A DNA stretch of 64,000 bases, from NCBI RefSeq assembly GCF_000005505.3, contig NC_016131.3:3816001-3880000 (forward strand), written 5' to 3'. The notes beneath the pieces are model-generated. The model was not told the DNA's origin. It was given only the letters and a program-made list of their open reading frames with translations, and did not search any database. Below, one piece after another: positions 49,615-61,576 of this stretch. Source of the DNA: Brachypodium distachyon. Its lineage: Eukaryota; Streptophyta; Magnoliopsida; Poales; Poaceae. How positions within the stretch are numbered: the stretch's first letter is position 1; each line of letters begins with the position of its first letter. Both the position numbers and the translations under genes were made by a program.

Positions 49615-50888
49615 TGAAAGATCGGTATGGTCGACTAGAGGGGGGGGGGGTGAATAGGAGACTAACAAATTTTAGCTTTTCCTTTTCTTTTCTTAAAAGA
49701 TACAAACACTTAATCCTAGGGTTTCTAAATTCTCTAAAGTGAATGCAATCCTAGAATGAAATGCAATAGCCGAAGCAACAATATATAGTAAGAATGTAAA
49801 GGGGAAATGATACCACACGTGGAGACGAAGATTTCACCGGAGTTCCACCTATTGGGAATGGTGTACGTCACCGTTTGGAGGAGTGCTCTACCACAAAGGT
49901 AGAGACGCCACGAAAGCTCACTCTATTCTTCAACTCACCATAGCACAAAGATGGGATGAGCTCTCACAACACCACAAAGGTGAGCTGAGTTCCACTAATG
50001 GCTTCCTTGAGGGCGAACGCTGAACCCTTACAAACTTGACCGGGGCAAACTCCACAATTCAATAGGAGGCTCTCAATCTAAGCCTCAAGCTCCTCATACA
50101 CCAAGGGAGAGCTTGAGGTGACCGCTTCCGTCTAGAGTTCCCAACAACCCAAGAGAAACGAAATCCACAAGAAAACAAGGGGAATCAACTTTTTGACTTG
50201 GTGAAACTCTAGAGCAAGATCTTCTCCTCCAATCCTCAAAGAATCACTGGTTGGAGTGGCTAGGGAGGGAGATCTTGGAGATTTGAGCCTTTTGTGTTCT
50301 TTGGGTGAGAGGGGCTGTTCTTGGCTGTGAAAACGGTCAGCTAGCTCGTTGGGGACGAAGGGGTATATATATGAGGTCCCTAAAATCAAGCCGTTATGCA
50401 CTGCGCAGAAACAGGCCGGAACTTCCGGTCATAGCCGGAACTTCCGGTGAGACGGAAGTTCCGCATATTACCGGAAGTTCCGCATATTCTGCCGATCCTA
50501 ACAAAGAGTGACCGGAGGTTGGGGCGGAAGTTCCGTCCGGAACTTCCGCCACCTGGACTGCAGGCAGAACACAACATGCTGAGTTTTAGTTGTTCTCTCT
50601 CACTTTTGGGGGTAGGCCTTTTAGTGGGTGCAAATTGTGTAGTTGTGTACGTGAAATTGATTCACCCATTACCTTCCCTTGTGGATTCCCTCTTAATAGT
50701 ACGGATGTCCTATGACTCAAATCAAAACGAAAAAGCCGCTAACACCGTTACGCTTCATAGCATCTTGAGGGTCCACAACAACGTCTTGTGCTAATTTCTT
50801 TATGAAATCTGAAATACTTGACACACGATTAGATACACAACATGTTGTCATCACCATCAAAACCACTTAGGAGAGAAATGCCCTTTCA
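49615..50888 (-). repeat. Copia 3' LTR
   Basis: The left copy on the plus strand is the 3' LTR because the genes run on the minus strand. It starts TGAAAGATCGG and ends CCCTTTCA. It contains the palindromic repeat array at about 50,410-50,565. A homopolymer G-run near 49,641 differs in length from the other LTR. Confidence 0.95.
50410..50565. repeat. Array of CCGGAACTTCCGG-like palindromes in the LTR
   Basis: Seven or so copies of GGAACTTCCG or its near-complement GGAAGTTCCG occur in about 150 bp, in both orientations. The same array, with a few substitutions, is at about 60,855-60,995 in the 5' LTR. Palindromic repeats near the promoter are a described trait of Sirevirus LTRs and may be regulatory. 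Confidence 0.85.
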
Positions 50889-50890
50889 AT

Positions 50891-50902
50891 CTCCCCCTTT
50901 TT
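50891..50902 (-). promoter_or_regulatory. Polypurine tract next to the 3' LTR
   Basis: On the minus strand AAAAAGGGGGAG lies directly before the 3' LTR and would prime plus-strand DNA synthesis. Similar AGGGGGAG units lie at 50,981-50,988, 51,049-51,056, 51,519-51,527 and 54,036-54,043, giving a multiple-PPT pattern. Confidence 0.85.
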
Positions 50903-51579
50903 GGTGAATGATGACAACACAAAGATTTGCATAAAGATAAACAATTAAACTAGATGCAAAGGAAATAAAATATAGACGGGCTCCCCCTAGGTGTATGCAC
51001 CAATTATATTTGCTTGAAATGCAACGTGCACATACACTAGGATCAACACTCCCCCTAGATTTTAAGAACCAAAAAAGTCAATTACAAATGAATAAGGATG
51101 TTTCAATAATAGTTTCACAAAGATATGTAGGAATCATTCATAGAAGGATGTAGAGCATACCTCTCCTAGGCATATCAAGATTGAATGAACCCTACAAGGA
51201 CTTATCCAACAAGATATCGCACAAAGCTTCCAAGAAGCATAATGTATTAGATAAGTCCCAATCAAATGAAATCATACCTTTGCAAAGAGATCTTGTGAAG
51301 GAGCAACTTTCTAAGGGCACAACTAAACAACATCTCCACACAAGATAAGTAAGACATGATATAATCAATAACCACCATGCATAAGAAAAGTTCACATGTC
51401 TCACAAGAATACCACGACGGGTATTCCACACACATAAAGTCTTACAAACTCACAAACACGAATAAAAACAGTTCAATAAAGCATAAAACTCATGCAAATC
51501 CCGACGACTAACACTACTCTCCCCCTTTGACATCAAGACACCAAAAAGGGAAGAATCGTCCCAAAGGAGAGCAAACAAA

Positions 51580-53352
51580 TTACTTCGTGTCTTCATCATC
51601 GTCACCACTTGCAGCGGGCACACTGTCTTCATCTTCTCCTCCTTCATCGTCTTCTTCTTCCTCAACCTCCCATTGAACCGGTGAGGGGAGGTGACCATCA
51701 TCACGGTTCCAATCACCATGTGTACTCTTGAAGGCGTCAAAAGACTCAATATCTGACACGGGAGAGCTGGGCAAATTCAGAGCATCCATGATGGCGGTTT
51801 GGCGCTTGAGGATCCTCTAATTCTCCTTGTGAAGTCGATAAATCTTCCTCCCATTTGATTGTTGCATGCAAAAGAGCTTCCTAAGCATGCTTTTCCAACC
51901 ACCTTCCTTATGGTGAGCACGAGAAGAGCTAGAGGCGGGGGCATAATCAAAATCCATAGGATCTTCTTCCTCCTCATCATCACTCTCCTCAAGTGATTGA
52001 CGATTGGTCGGAGGTGGGCGTTGGTGCCTTTTCTTCTCGAGAGTCTTGATAGGGTGTGGCTTCAAATCCAAATCTGTCAGGTGAGGTGCCTTAGCAAGGA
52101 TGAGCTTCATCACAAATGGAGCAAATGGGGGCACCCACCTAGCAAGAATAGCATAGTATAGCTCATGCCACAGAAAATCCATCACATCAAATGGAGTATC
52201 ACCATCCTTCCTTAGATGTGTCTCAAGCATAAGATTGACCAAATAGCCATGCATCTCATCGGTGTTCCCGGTCTTGCACGCTATGGTCTCTCGGTAAATG
52301 CACTGCATGATATCATAGACAGGCTGCAGATACTTTGTCTCACTTGGCTTAACCCTCCCTGGCATGTAAAGCGGTGCAAGCACAGCCTTGTCCTTAGCAG
52401 GCTGATGGTGAACTCGAAAGCCCGAAGGAGTGACAAGTCCAGCACCAGGATAACCAAGCAAGGTAGCAAACTCTGCCCAAGTAGCCTCGCACAAGTGAGT
52501 TCCTGACATCCATGTAGCCTTCCTTTCTTCTTCAGTTTCTTCCAAGTGCACAGAGGTGAAGAACTGACCCACAAGATACTCATCATAGGGTTGACCCAAC
52601 CGCATGATAGGGAAAAGCTTGAACTTGCGGCAAATGGAGAGAGCATCACCAAAGTAATCTAGCTTCTTCTTCATATCTCCAACATTGATATGGCATTGAG
52701 GAACAACCTTGGTAGCTAAACAGTCATAAATCTCCTCAAAGATACGGATTTGAAAGTTGGTATGGAAATCACGATTACCACCCTTGAGGTTCCACTCTGG
52801 AGAATTCAGAAAGGAATTCTTGAACCTCTCTTCTTCAAAAACTTTCTCAGGATACTGCTTGATATGAAAAGGTCGCTTCTTTCCTGAGGATCTCTTAGAC
52901 TTCCCACCACCTTTGTTCGTTGGACCTTCAAGCTCAGAGCGGATGATTTCTGAACGCCGCTTTCCCGGAAGGTGAGTTGGTGATAATTGCTCCACGGCCT
53001 TGCCCTTGCCTTTGTTCTGAGAACCAGAGACTTCTGTGAAAGAAAAAGGTACGGGGGACAAAGGGTAAGTACTCTAGACAAGTAGGGTATGAGAATCAAT
53101 CACATGGAACTAAAATAGTATTAGAAAATTGCTACAGGAACCGGAAGTTCCGGGTCACCCGAGAACCGGATGAACCCTAGCTTCCAAATCTGAAGCAATT
53201 AGCCAATACTATTCGAGATCCATGCAACCTATTCAACACATTCTACCTAGACAACGAATTCCACCACAAATTTCAACCAAATTGCCTCTAATTTCATCGG
53301 ATTCAAACAAACCCTAGAAAAGAAGAAAAGAGGCATTACTTGTTCTTCCCAT
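51580..53352 (-). pseudogene. Sirevirus extra ORF between pol and 3' LTR
   Basis: The reading frame runs from 53,061 to a TAG at 51,819-51,817 (414 codons) and continues in the same frame to 51,580, so the intact ORF would be near 490 aa. The protein has a basic Lys/Arg/Ser-rich start (KGGGKSKRSSGKKR), a globular middle with conserved Trp/Tyr, and an acidic tail (EEEEDDEGGEDED). It has no obvious membrane helix, so the label env-like often used for this position is not supported here. A short upstream ATG exon at 53,352-53,340 with donor GTAATG can be spliced to an acceptor before 53,033, keeping frame, which suggests its own spliced transcript. Related ORFs sit at this place in plant Sireviruses; the function is unknown. 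Distant similarity to plant retroelement proteins of the putative plant transposon domain type is possible but unchecked. Confidence 0.7.
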
Positions 53353-53645
53353 CGGTGGAGATCGAAGAGAACGAGGGCACGAAGGAGATTAGGAGCAGGG
53401 AGACCGGATCTTTCGGTTGGAATCCAATCGGAGCTTGGAGGCGAAGTCCTTGGGTTTGTGGGGAAGAAGGAGAATAGGGGTCGGGCGGGGTGAGGAAATA
53501 ACTCCTCACCCGTTCAGCCCCCAAAAATACAGGCCGAACAGGGGGCGGAACTTCCGGTCGGAACCGGAACTTCCGCTGATCCCAGAAAAAGACAGCTCCA
53601 GGGGGGGCGGAACTTCCGGTCGGAGTCGGAACTTCCGCCGAGCCC
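53136..53645. repeat. LTR-like palindrome cluster upstream of the extra ORF
   Basis: GGAACTTCCG/GGAAGTTCCG words, as in the LTR array, recur at about 53,141, 53,550, 53,566, 53,609 and 53,627. They lie upstream of the extra ORF on the minus strand and are not found in the gag-pol part that I scanned. They may mark an internal promoter. Confidence 0.75.
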
Positions 53646-54102
53646 AGAACCAGACAGGGGAAACAAAAGATTGGAATTTTTGAGCAATTAGAATACAAAT
53701 GTTTCTAGATAAGATAGGCCTGGGATGGAAAACACAAAGTTGGGATTATATTATGGCATTATACACTCAAATTGCAAAAAGCAAATTCAAAATACCAATT
53801 ATGAGTATATTTCCATAGATAGACATATAATGTCATATATCGACTAAAAAGATTTGCAAGGAATTAAAATTACCACCTCACAAAAGTGAGGGCGGTGGCC
53901 TAGGCAACCATATTTGAGTATGTATGAGCTTGACACCGAGAATATAGATTCTTGGGCTCAAGACTCAAAGAAGCTCAATGTATGAAATTAATGTTAGCAT
54001 AGTAAGAGTAGCATTTTTCCATGAATTGAGCTATGCTCCCCCTATATCCATGCGCACATCCAAACTAGACAAATGTTAACCGTGGGTACGGGTGCAAGTT
54101 TA

Positions 54103-57100
54103 TCAAACCACAACACTAGAATCTAGGATATTTAGCTCATGCCTTAACTCCCGAAATCTTGCTTCATCAAGTGGCTTCGTGAAAATATCCGCTAGTTGCA
54201 TACCGGTGGCAACATAAGAGAGATCAATATCACCATGGGCCACGTGCTCTGGAATGAAATGATGATGAATCTCAATATGCTTCGTCTTGCTATGTTGCAC
54301 GGGGTCGTGGGCTATCTTGATTGCACTCTCGTTGTCACATAAAAGAGGCACACTTTCACAAGTGATTCCATAGTCCAATAATGTTTGCCTCATCCATAAT
54401 AATTGTGCACAACAACTTGCGGCGGCTATATACTCGGCTTCCCTCGTGGAGAGAGACACACAATTTTGCTTTTTAGAAAACCAACTCACCAAAGACCTAT
54501 CAAGAAATTGGCATGTCCCGGAAGTTGACTTCCTATCCACTTTGTCTCCCGCCCAATCCGAGTCTGAATATCCCATGAGCTTGAAACTTGATCCTTTAGG
54601 ATACCATAAACCAAACTTTGGGGTATGAACCAAATATCTAAAGATTCTTTTGACTGCCACTAAGTGGCTTTCTTTTGGTGCGGATTGATATCTTGCACAA
54701 ATACCCACACTTAACATAATATCCGGTCTAGATGCACAAAGGTAAAGCAAGGAACCAATCATAGAACGATATACCTTTTGATCCACATCTTTACCATTGG
54801 GATCTAGATCAAGAGGGCTTGATGTAGGCATTGGGGTATTGGCACTCTTGGCATCATGCATCTTGAATCTCTTTAGCATGTCTTGGGTGTATTTGGCTTG
54901 ATTAATAAAGATTCCTCCTCTCAATTGCTTGATTTCAAATCCAAGGAAGAACTCCAATTTACCCATCATAGACATCTCAAACTTTTCGGTCATTAGCTTG
55001 GCAAATTGATCATAGAACACACCATTAGTAGAACCAAATATGATGTCATCAACATATAGTTGGCATATAAACAAATCATCACCAACCATGTTAGTAAAAA
55101 GAGTGGGGTCAATAACCCCAATTTCAAAGCCACGATCCACTAGTAGCTCCTTTAGGTGCTCATACCAAGCTCGAGGTGCCTGTTTGAGGCCATAAAAGGC
55201 TTTATCAAGTTTGTACACGTGGTTAGGAAATTGAGGGTCCTCAAATCCCGGTGGTTGTTTGACATATACCATCTCATTTAGTGGACCATTTAGAAATGCA
55301 TTTTTCACATCCATTTGTTGCAAAGTAATGTTATGATGCGATGCATATGCAAGCAAGATACGAATAGATTCAAGGCGAGCAACGGGAACGGAAGTTTCAC
55401 CGTAGTCAATACCCTCGACTTGGGAGAAACCTTGAACCACCAATGTTGCCTTGTTCCTTGTCACTTGTCCAAGAGCATGTTGCTTGTTCTTGAATATCCA
55501 TTTGGTGCCAATGACATTCTTGCAATCTTTTGGTCTTTCCACCAATAACCATACTCTATTGCGCTTGAAGTTATTCAACTCTTCATGCATGGCATTAAGC
55601 CAATCCGGATCCTCGAGAGCTTCTTGTACCTTTTTGGGCTCAACACAAGAGACAAAAGCATGATGTTTACAAAAGTTAGCTAATTGTCTACGAGTAGTTA
55701 TCCTTTTCCTCACACTTCCTAGGACATTGTCCAAAGTATGTTCTTGACGTTGAAGTCGTGAGGCAATCTTCAAGGCCCGATGTTTCATAGCTTCTTGAGA
55801 TAAATCTTGAGGCTCAATGGAAGTTTGAACATCTTGAAGATCTTGATCTTGGACATCATTTGGTGAAGAATCACCAACATCAACATTTGCTTGAACTTGT
55901 CCTTAATCAACTTGTTCATCTACAGGAGGAACTTGTTCTTGTTCTTGGTTAGCTTGTGGATCTTGTGGAGATGAGGGCTCCACTTGAGTAGAGCATTATC
56001 CTTCTCCTTCTTCCATACGGGGATCGTCAACAGGCATAATTTGACCTATGCCCATTCTTCGTATGGCTTGGGGAGGAATTTCATCATCTACATCCACAAC
56101 ATCAACTTGTCCCACATGGGAGCCATTATTCTCATCAAACTCCACATTACAAGATTCTTCAACACATCTGGTGGATTTGTTGTAGACTCTATAAGTGTGG
56201 GAGTTTGATGCATAGCCAACAAATATGCCCTCATAAGTTTTAGGCTCAAATTTAGATAAACGGACACCTTTCTTAAGCATGAAACACTTACAACCAAATA
56301 CCCGAAAGTACTTGAGGTTGGGCTTGCGTCCCGTGAGAATTTCATAAGGTGTCTTGTTCAATATCTTGCGGAGATCGAGGCGATTAGTAGCATGGCATGC
56401 GGTGTTGATTGCTTCGACCTAAAAGTTGTATGGAGACTTGAACTCCGCCAACATTGTCCTCGCCGCATCCATGAGAGTTCTATTCTTCCTCTCCGCTACA
56501 CCATTTTGTTGAGGGGTATACACAGCGGAATATTGTCTTTTGATACCCTCATCACTCAAAAACTCAATCAAGGTGTAATTCTTGAACTCGGAGCCATTAT
56601 CACTCCTAATAGCCATAATCTTGGCATTGTATTGGCGTTGGGCTTCATTTGCAAAGTCGATGACGGTTTGTTGGGTCTCATTCTTGTGCTTGAAGAAATA
56701 TACCCAAGTGTATCTAGAATATTCATCAAAAATAACCAAACAATATTTCTTACCACCAAGACTATCATATGTAGGAGGACCGAAGAGATCCATATGAAGG
56801 AGCTCCAAAGGCGTCGTTGATGTGATAATTGTCTTGTGGTGATGTGACTTCTCATGTAACTTCCCTTCAATACAAGCACTACACACACGGTTTTTATTAA
56901 ATGAAACATTGGTTAGTCCTAGCACATGCTCACATTTGAGGAGGCTTTGCAAAGATCTCGTATTGACATGGGCTAGACGGCGATGCCATAGCCAACCCAC
57001 ATCAGTTTTAGCCATTAGACATGTTTCTTCTCTAGTGAGTTTCTTACCAAAGTCTACCACATAGAGACCACTTTCCACATATCCAACAAAGGCTATTTTA

Positions 57101-57381
57101 AGAGTCTTGCTCCACAAAAGGGTCACACTAGTTGTTGCAAAGAAGGAATAAAAACCCATATGTGCAAGTTGAAGTACCGAAAGTAAATTGTATGAAAGGG
57201 ACTCAACAAGCATGACATTCTCGATGGATGTATCCGGAGAGATAACAACCTTGCCTAGTCCCAATATCTTTGATTGTGAAGAATCTCCAAATGTAACTTG
57301 CTTGGACCTTGATGTACTCATTTTGGCGTCCACAAGCAATTCTTTGACTCCGGTCATATGATTAGTGCATCCACTATCCAC
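54103..57381 (-). pseudogene. pol: Copia pol: protease, integrase, reverse transcriptase, RNase H
   Basis: One frame from 57,381 to 54,103. The protease active site reads DSGCTNHMTG, followed by the integrase zinc domain and catalytic core (HMDLFGP, SDNGSEF, QQNGVAERKNRTL). The reverse transcriptase has QMDVKNAFLNG and the YVDD motif, and RNase H ends with DIFTKPL. In-frame stop codons interrupt it at 56,421-56,419 (after the integrase core), 55,998-55,996 and 55,905-55,903. The products would make and integrate the cDNA copy in virus-like particles. A 7-bp duplication next to the protease site separates gag and pol frames. It is not functional as one polyprotein. Confidence 0.93.
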
Positions 57382-59999
57382 TATTCATGAAGATCCACCG
57401 GAAGCAACCTCCTACAAGTTTAAACTTTGGTTTTAGGTACCCATCTTTGAATGGGTCTTTTAGCGTTAGCAACAAGGGTCTTAGGAACCCAAATAGACCA
57501 ATGAACATATCATAAGGAGAACCAACAAATTTGGCATAAACATGCCCATCATTAGTATGACAAAGAACATATGAGAGATTGAAATCCCCGGCATAACTAT
57601 CATACGTGGCCTTGCCACCCTTCTTGTTCTTTGGCTTCTTCTTGGCTGCCTCCCATTCCTTCACAAAATAAGCATTAGTGCGGGGAGGTGCCTTGGCCTT
57701 CTTGTAGTTGTTGCTCTTCTCATTGGGGTTGTACCCAATTCCCTCCAATCCAAAAGCTTTTCTATGATCATTCAAAAGATCATGGAGGTTCTTCTCGCGT
57801 TGGAAGCAAGTGGCTAGACCCTTTTCAAGTTGAGCCTTCAACCTAGCATTTTCCTCAATCATAGATGTATGCTTACAACAAGGGTTAGTTGCAGCATTTT
57901 TATCATTAGAAATTAATTCCTTAACAAGAGAATATAGAAGATGATCACAAGACTCTTTGAGAAACTTGCATTCACTTGTCAAAGACTTGTGATCCTTTCC
58001 AAGTCTGTCAAAGTCTTCAAGGTGGTTCCTATGACCATTCTCAACTTCACATATCCTACACAAGTACTCATTAGCAAGGGAAATAGCATTATCATAGGAA
58101 TCTTTAACTTTAGCAAGTTCCTTAGAAAGTAACTTCTCAATTGCTTCCCTATTTGCTTGTTCTTCCTCAAGAGCTTCATTAAGCTCCGCAATCTCATGAG
58201 CGGCAACGCACTCAAGTATTACCTTTTCATCCATGAGCTCATCATGTTCTTCAATAATAGCTTGAGCTTCACCTAGTTTTTCCAAGAGGTCCTCAAACCT
58301 CTTTTTGGTCTCACCTTCCAAGCTTGCCATGAAGATTTCGAACTCATTCATGCTATGCTTAACAACACTACTCTCCTCCACACAATCAAATAGAGATAAA
58401 CTCTTAGGAATGACATGTTTGGTGGGATGAGAGATTACCGAAGAGGTCTTGGCCATAAGGCACTTGGGTGAGCGGTTCTTGTTCTCATTGGGGGAGTCGA
58501 AGAGAGATGAAAGTGAAGAATCAATAGCAATGTTTGCCTTCTCCGTGGACTCTTCATCATCATCATCTTCGTCACCCGAAGTATATTCTTCTTGAACAAG
58601 AAGCATTATTGGTTGCCTCTTCTTCGTTGGCTTCTTCTGGAAGGAGGGCTTGGTCTTCCCCGTAAGTATAAGGCGTCCACCATTCTCCTCCCTCTTCTCA
58701 TAAATACACTCTGCAACGAAATGGTCATTGTTACCACAATTATAACATTTACGAGATCTTTGACCTTTGGGCTTGGAGCTTGAAGCTCCCTTGTTGTTGT
58801 AGAAGTTGTTAGGGTTGAAGGTGTTGGTCTTGACAAACTTCTTGTTCTTCCAAAAGGCTTGAGCCGCAAGAGCCATGTGGTCACTAAACTCATAGTTGCA
58901 ATTTTCTTCCGTGATCTCAACCTCTTCTTGTTGGGGCACTTCACATGGAGTTGAGGTGGGAGTCACGTTGGCCTTCAATGCAGGGCTTGAGCTTTGTGAG
59001 AGAAACTTGGCTCGAATGAGGTTGTCCTCGGATGTCTTCTTGAGAATATCCATAGCTACAAACTCTCCCATCACTTGACTTGGAGTCAAGCTATAGTAGT
59101 CCGTTCTTTGCCTAATCATTGCGGCATGAACCTCACGGTGTGGGGAGATGGCTTCTATGAATAGACGCTCAAGCCATTCATCATTGATGTTACGACTTCC
59201 ATGGTCCTTCATCTTGGCTCCAATAGTGATGACTCTCCTATATAGCTCATCCGGAACCTCTCCCATCCTTGATGAAGAAATTTTTGCATTCGTTGATGAC
59301 CACTTCAAACTTTGACTTCCTAACACTCTCATTGTTGTCAAAGTGGTCACCAATGAGCTTCCAAACATCTCTAGCAGAATCAACACCACGGACAAATGTT
59401 CTATACTCCAAGGGTCGAGCCTTTAGGAGTATTCCAATGGCATGCTCATTGAGTTGATTGTCGACATACTCTCTTGGTGACAAGTTCTTTGGATCATGAA
59501 CAAAGTAACCTTCTTCAACAATTCTCCACAACTCCGTTGATGTGCTCTTGAAGTGAGTCCTCATGCAATGAAACCAATCAACGTAATTAGTAGAGGTTAG
59601 CATGGGGGGTTCTCCTTGATTATACATAGGTGGTAAATTATGGTGGCGATGATTATATTGAGGTGGTGGAGCCACCTCACTATACAACCCATAGCCACCC
59701 CTACCTTGGGATTTGGTAGCACTCTCTTCGATAGCCTTAGCCTTGTTACGGGCTTCGGCATCTGAATATTTCTTAGTCAAATTCACCGCACTTGGTGGCT
59801 TGGCATAGAAAGGCTCGGTAGAAGACGAAGAGGCTTTGTTAGGTAGGTGCTCACTAATCTTTTTTTCCACCATATCTAGAATAAATTTTTGCATGCTATC
59901 CAAAAGCAATTTGATGGATTTAAAAGTTAGTGAAGCATTATTATCTAACACCTCGGTTTCTTGGGGTTTCACAGTGGGTTCCCCATCATTGCCGGCCAT
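57374..59999 (-). pseudogene. gag: Copia gag (Sirevirus-type, long coiled coil)
   Basis: The start MAGNDGEP at 59,999 lies 52 bp inside the 5' LTR edge. Around residue 135 is the capsid-like NYVDWFHCMRTHFKS region, and later a single zinc knuckle CYNCGNNDHFVAEC (CX2CX4HX4C). An acidic patch and a long predicted coiled coil (GEAQAIIEEHDELMDEK and onwards) follow. The coiled coil is typical of Sirevirus Gag. The reading shifts frame once near 59,262, so the first 245 or so codons and the remainder are in different frames, and the 3' end hits a stop at 57,376-57,374 created by a 7-bp duplication. Confidence 0.92.
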
Positions 60000-60036
60000 A
60001 CTCTTAAGAGCAGTAAAGCCCTAATTAAGAGACGAG

Positions 60037-60048
60037 GCTCTGATACCA
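60037..60048 (-). promoter_or_regulatory. Primer binding site for initiator Met-tRNA
   Basis: On the minus strand TGGTATCAGAGC, two bases inside the 5' LTR, is the standard Copia primer site complementary to the 3' end of tRNA-iMet. Confidence 0.93.
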
Positions 60049-60050
60049 AT

Positions 60051-61329
60051 TGAAAGATCGGTATGGTCGACTAGAGCAGGGGGAGGGGGGGTGAATAGGA
60101 GACTAACAAATTTAAGCTTTTCTTTTTCTTTTCTTGAAAGATACAAACACTTAATCCTAGGGTTTTCTAATTCTCTAAAGTGAATGCAACCCTAGAATGA
60201 AATGCAATAGCCGAAGCAACAATATATAGTAAGAATGTAAAGGGGAAATGATACCACACGTGGAGACGAAGATTTCACCGGAGTTTCACCTACTGGGATC
60301 GGTGTACGTCTCCGTTTGGAGGAGTGCTCTACCACAAAGGTAGAGATGCCACGAAGGCTCACTCTATTCTCCAACTCACCACACCACAAAGGTGGGATGA
60401 GCTCTCACAACACCACAAAGGTGAGGTGAGTTCCACTAATGGCTTTCTTGAGGGCGAACGCTGAACCCTTACAAACTTGACCGGGGCAAACTCCACGATT
60501 CAATAGGAGGCTCCCAATCCAAGCCTCAAGCTCCTCATACACCAAGGGAGAGCTTGAGGTGACCGCTTTCGTCTAGGGTTCCCAACAACCCAAGAGAAAT
60601 GAAATTCACAAAGAAAACAAGGAGAATCAACTTTTTGACTTGGTGGAACCCTAGAGCAAGATCTTCTCCTCCAATCCTCAAAGAATTAAGAGTTGGGAGT
60701 GGCTAGGGAGGGAGATCTTGGAGATTTGAGCTTTTTGTGTTCTTGGGTTGAGAGGGGCTGTTCTTGGCGGTGAAAACGGCTAGCTAGCTCGTTGGGGACG
60801 AAGGGGTATATATATGGGGTCCCTAAAATCGAGCCGTTATGCACTGCAGAGACAGGCCGGAACTTTCGTTCATAGCCGGAACTTCTGGTGAGACGGAAGT
60901 TCCGCATATTACCAGAAGTTCCACATATTCTGCCGATCCTAACAGAGAGTGACCGGAGGTTGGGGCGGAAGTTCCGGCCGGAACTTCCGCCACGTGGACT
61001 GCAGGCAGAACACAACATGCTGAGTTTTAGTTGTTCTCTCTCACTTTTTGGGGTAGGCCTTTTAGTGGGTGCAAATTGTGTAGTTGTGTACGTGAAATTG
61101 ATTCATCCATTACCTTCCCTTGTGAATTCCCTCTTAATAGTACGGATGTCCTACGACTCAACTCAAAACGAAAACGCCGCTAACACCTTTACGCTTCATA
61201 GCATCTTGAGGGTCCACAACAACGTCTTGTGATAATTTCTTTATGAAATCTGAAATACTTGACTCACGATTAGATACACAACATGTTGTCATCACCATCA
61301 AAACCACTTAGGAGAGAAATGCCCTTTCA
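60051..61329 (-). repeat. Copia 5' LTR
   Basis: The right copy on the plus strand, adjoining the primer site, is the 5' LTR. It carries the promoter, including a TATATATA word near 60,808-60,815 on the plus strand (read as TATATATA on the minus strand too) and the palindrome array upstream of it. Confidence 0.95.
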
Positions 61330-61334
61330 CATGT

Positions 61335-61575
61335 GCCTCCGCTTCATATCCCTATAGCTCCCTTGGAATGATCCAGGCAGTACCGTCCTTTTGCCCACCA
61401 CATTTGCACGACTCTCTCCGGCAGTGATGCTATCCATGACGCCTTTATATAGGTCAGCTCATATCTCTTTTTGGTGATTCCTGATCCAGTATAGCCTTGT
61501 GCCCTCCACCTTGATATACATGTCAACAGCGAATTCTTGGAATAGACGCTGGCCATGCAATAAGAATTTGTTAGC
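61335..61575 (-). pseudogene. Helitron Rep/helicase, N-terminal side of the Copia insertion
   Basis: On the minus strand the reading gives LLHGQRLFQEFAVDMYIKVE, then RLYWIRNHQKEIRAELYKG and VVLPGSFQG-like segments, which directly precede the MDVMALVQK part at 49,609 in Helitron Rep proteins. This shows that the Copia element inserted inside the gene. The fragment stops abruptly where plastid DNA begins, so the start of the gene is missing. Confidence 0.85.
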
Positions 61576-61576
61576 A

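Larger units (their letters stand above)
49615..61329 (-). mobile_element. Sirevirus-type Ty1/Copia LTR retrotransposon
   Basis: An 11,715-bp element inserted in the Helitron Rep gene, flanked by the perfect 5-bp duplication CATGT (49,610-49,614 and 61,330-61,334). LTRs are 1,274 and 1,279 bp and begin TGAAAG and end CTTTCA. The genes read on the minus strand in the order gag, protease, integrase, reverse transcriptase/RNase H (Copia order), then an extra ORF before the 3' LTR. A tRNA-iMet primer site, a large gag with coiled coil, several polypurine-like tracts and palindromic LTR repeats fit the Sirevirus lineage. The LTRs differ by about 5% in a 300-nt stretch compared by eye, suggesting insertion of the order of 2 million years ago at usual grass rates. 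The genes carry several breaks, so the copy is defective. Confidence 0.95.
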
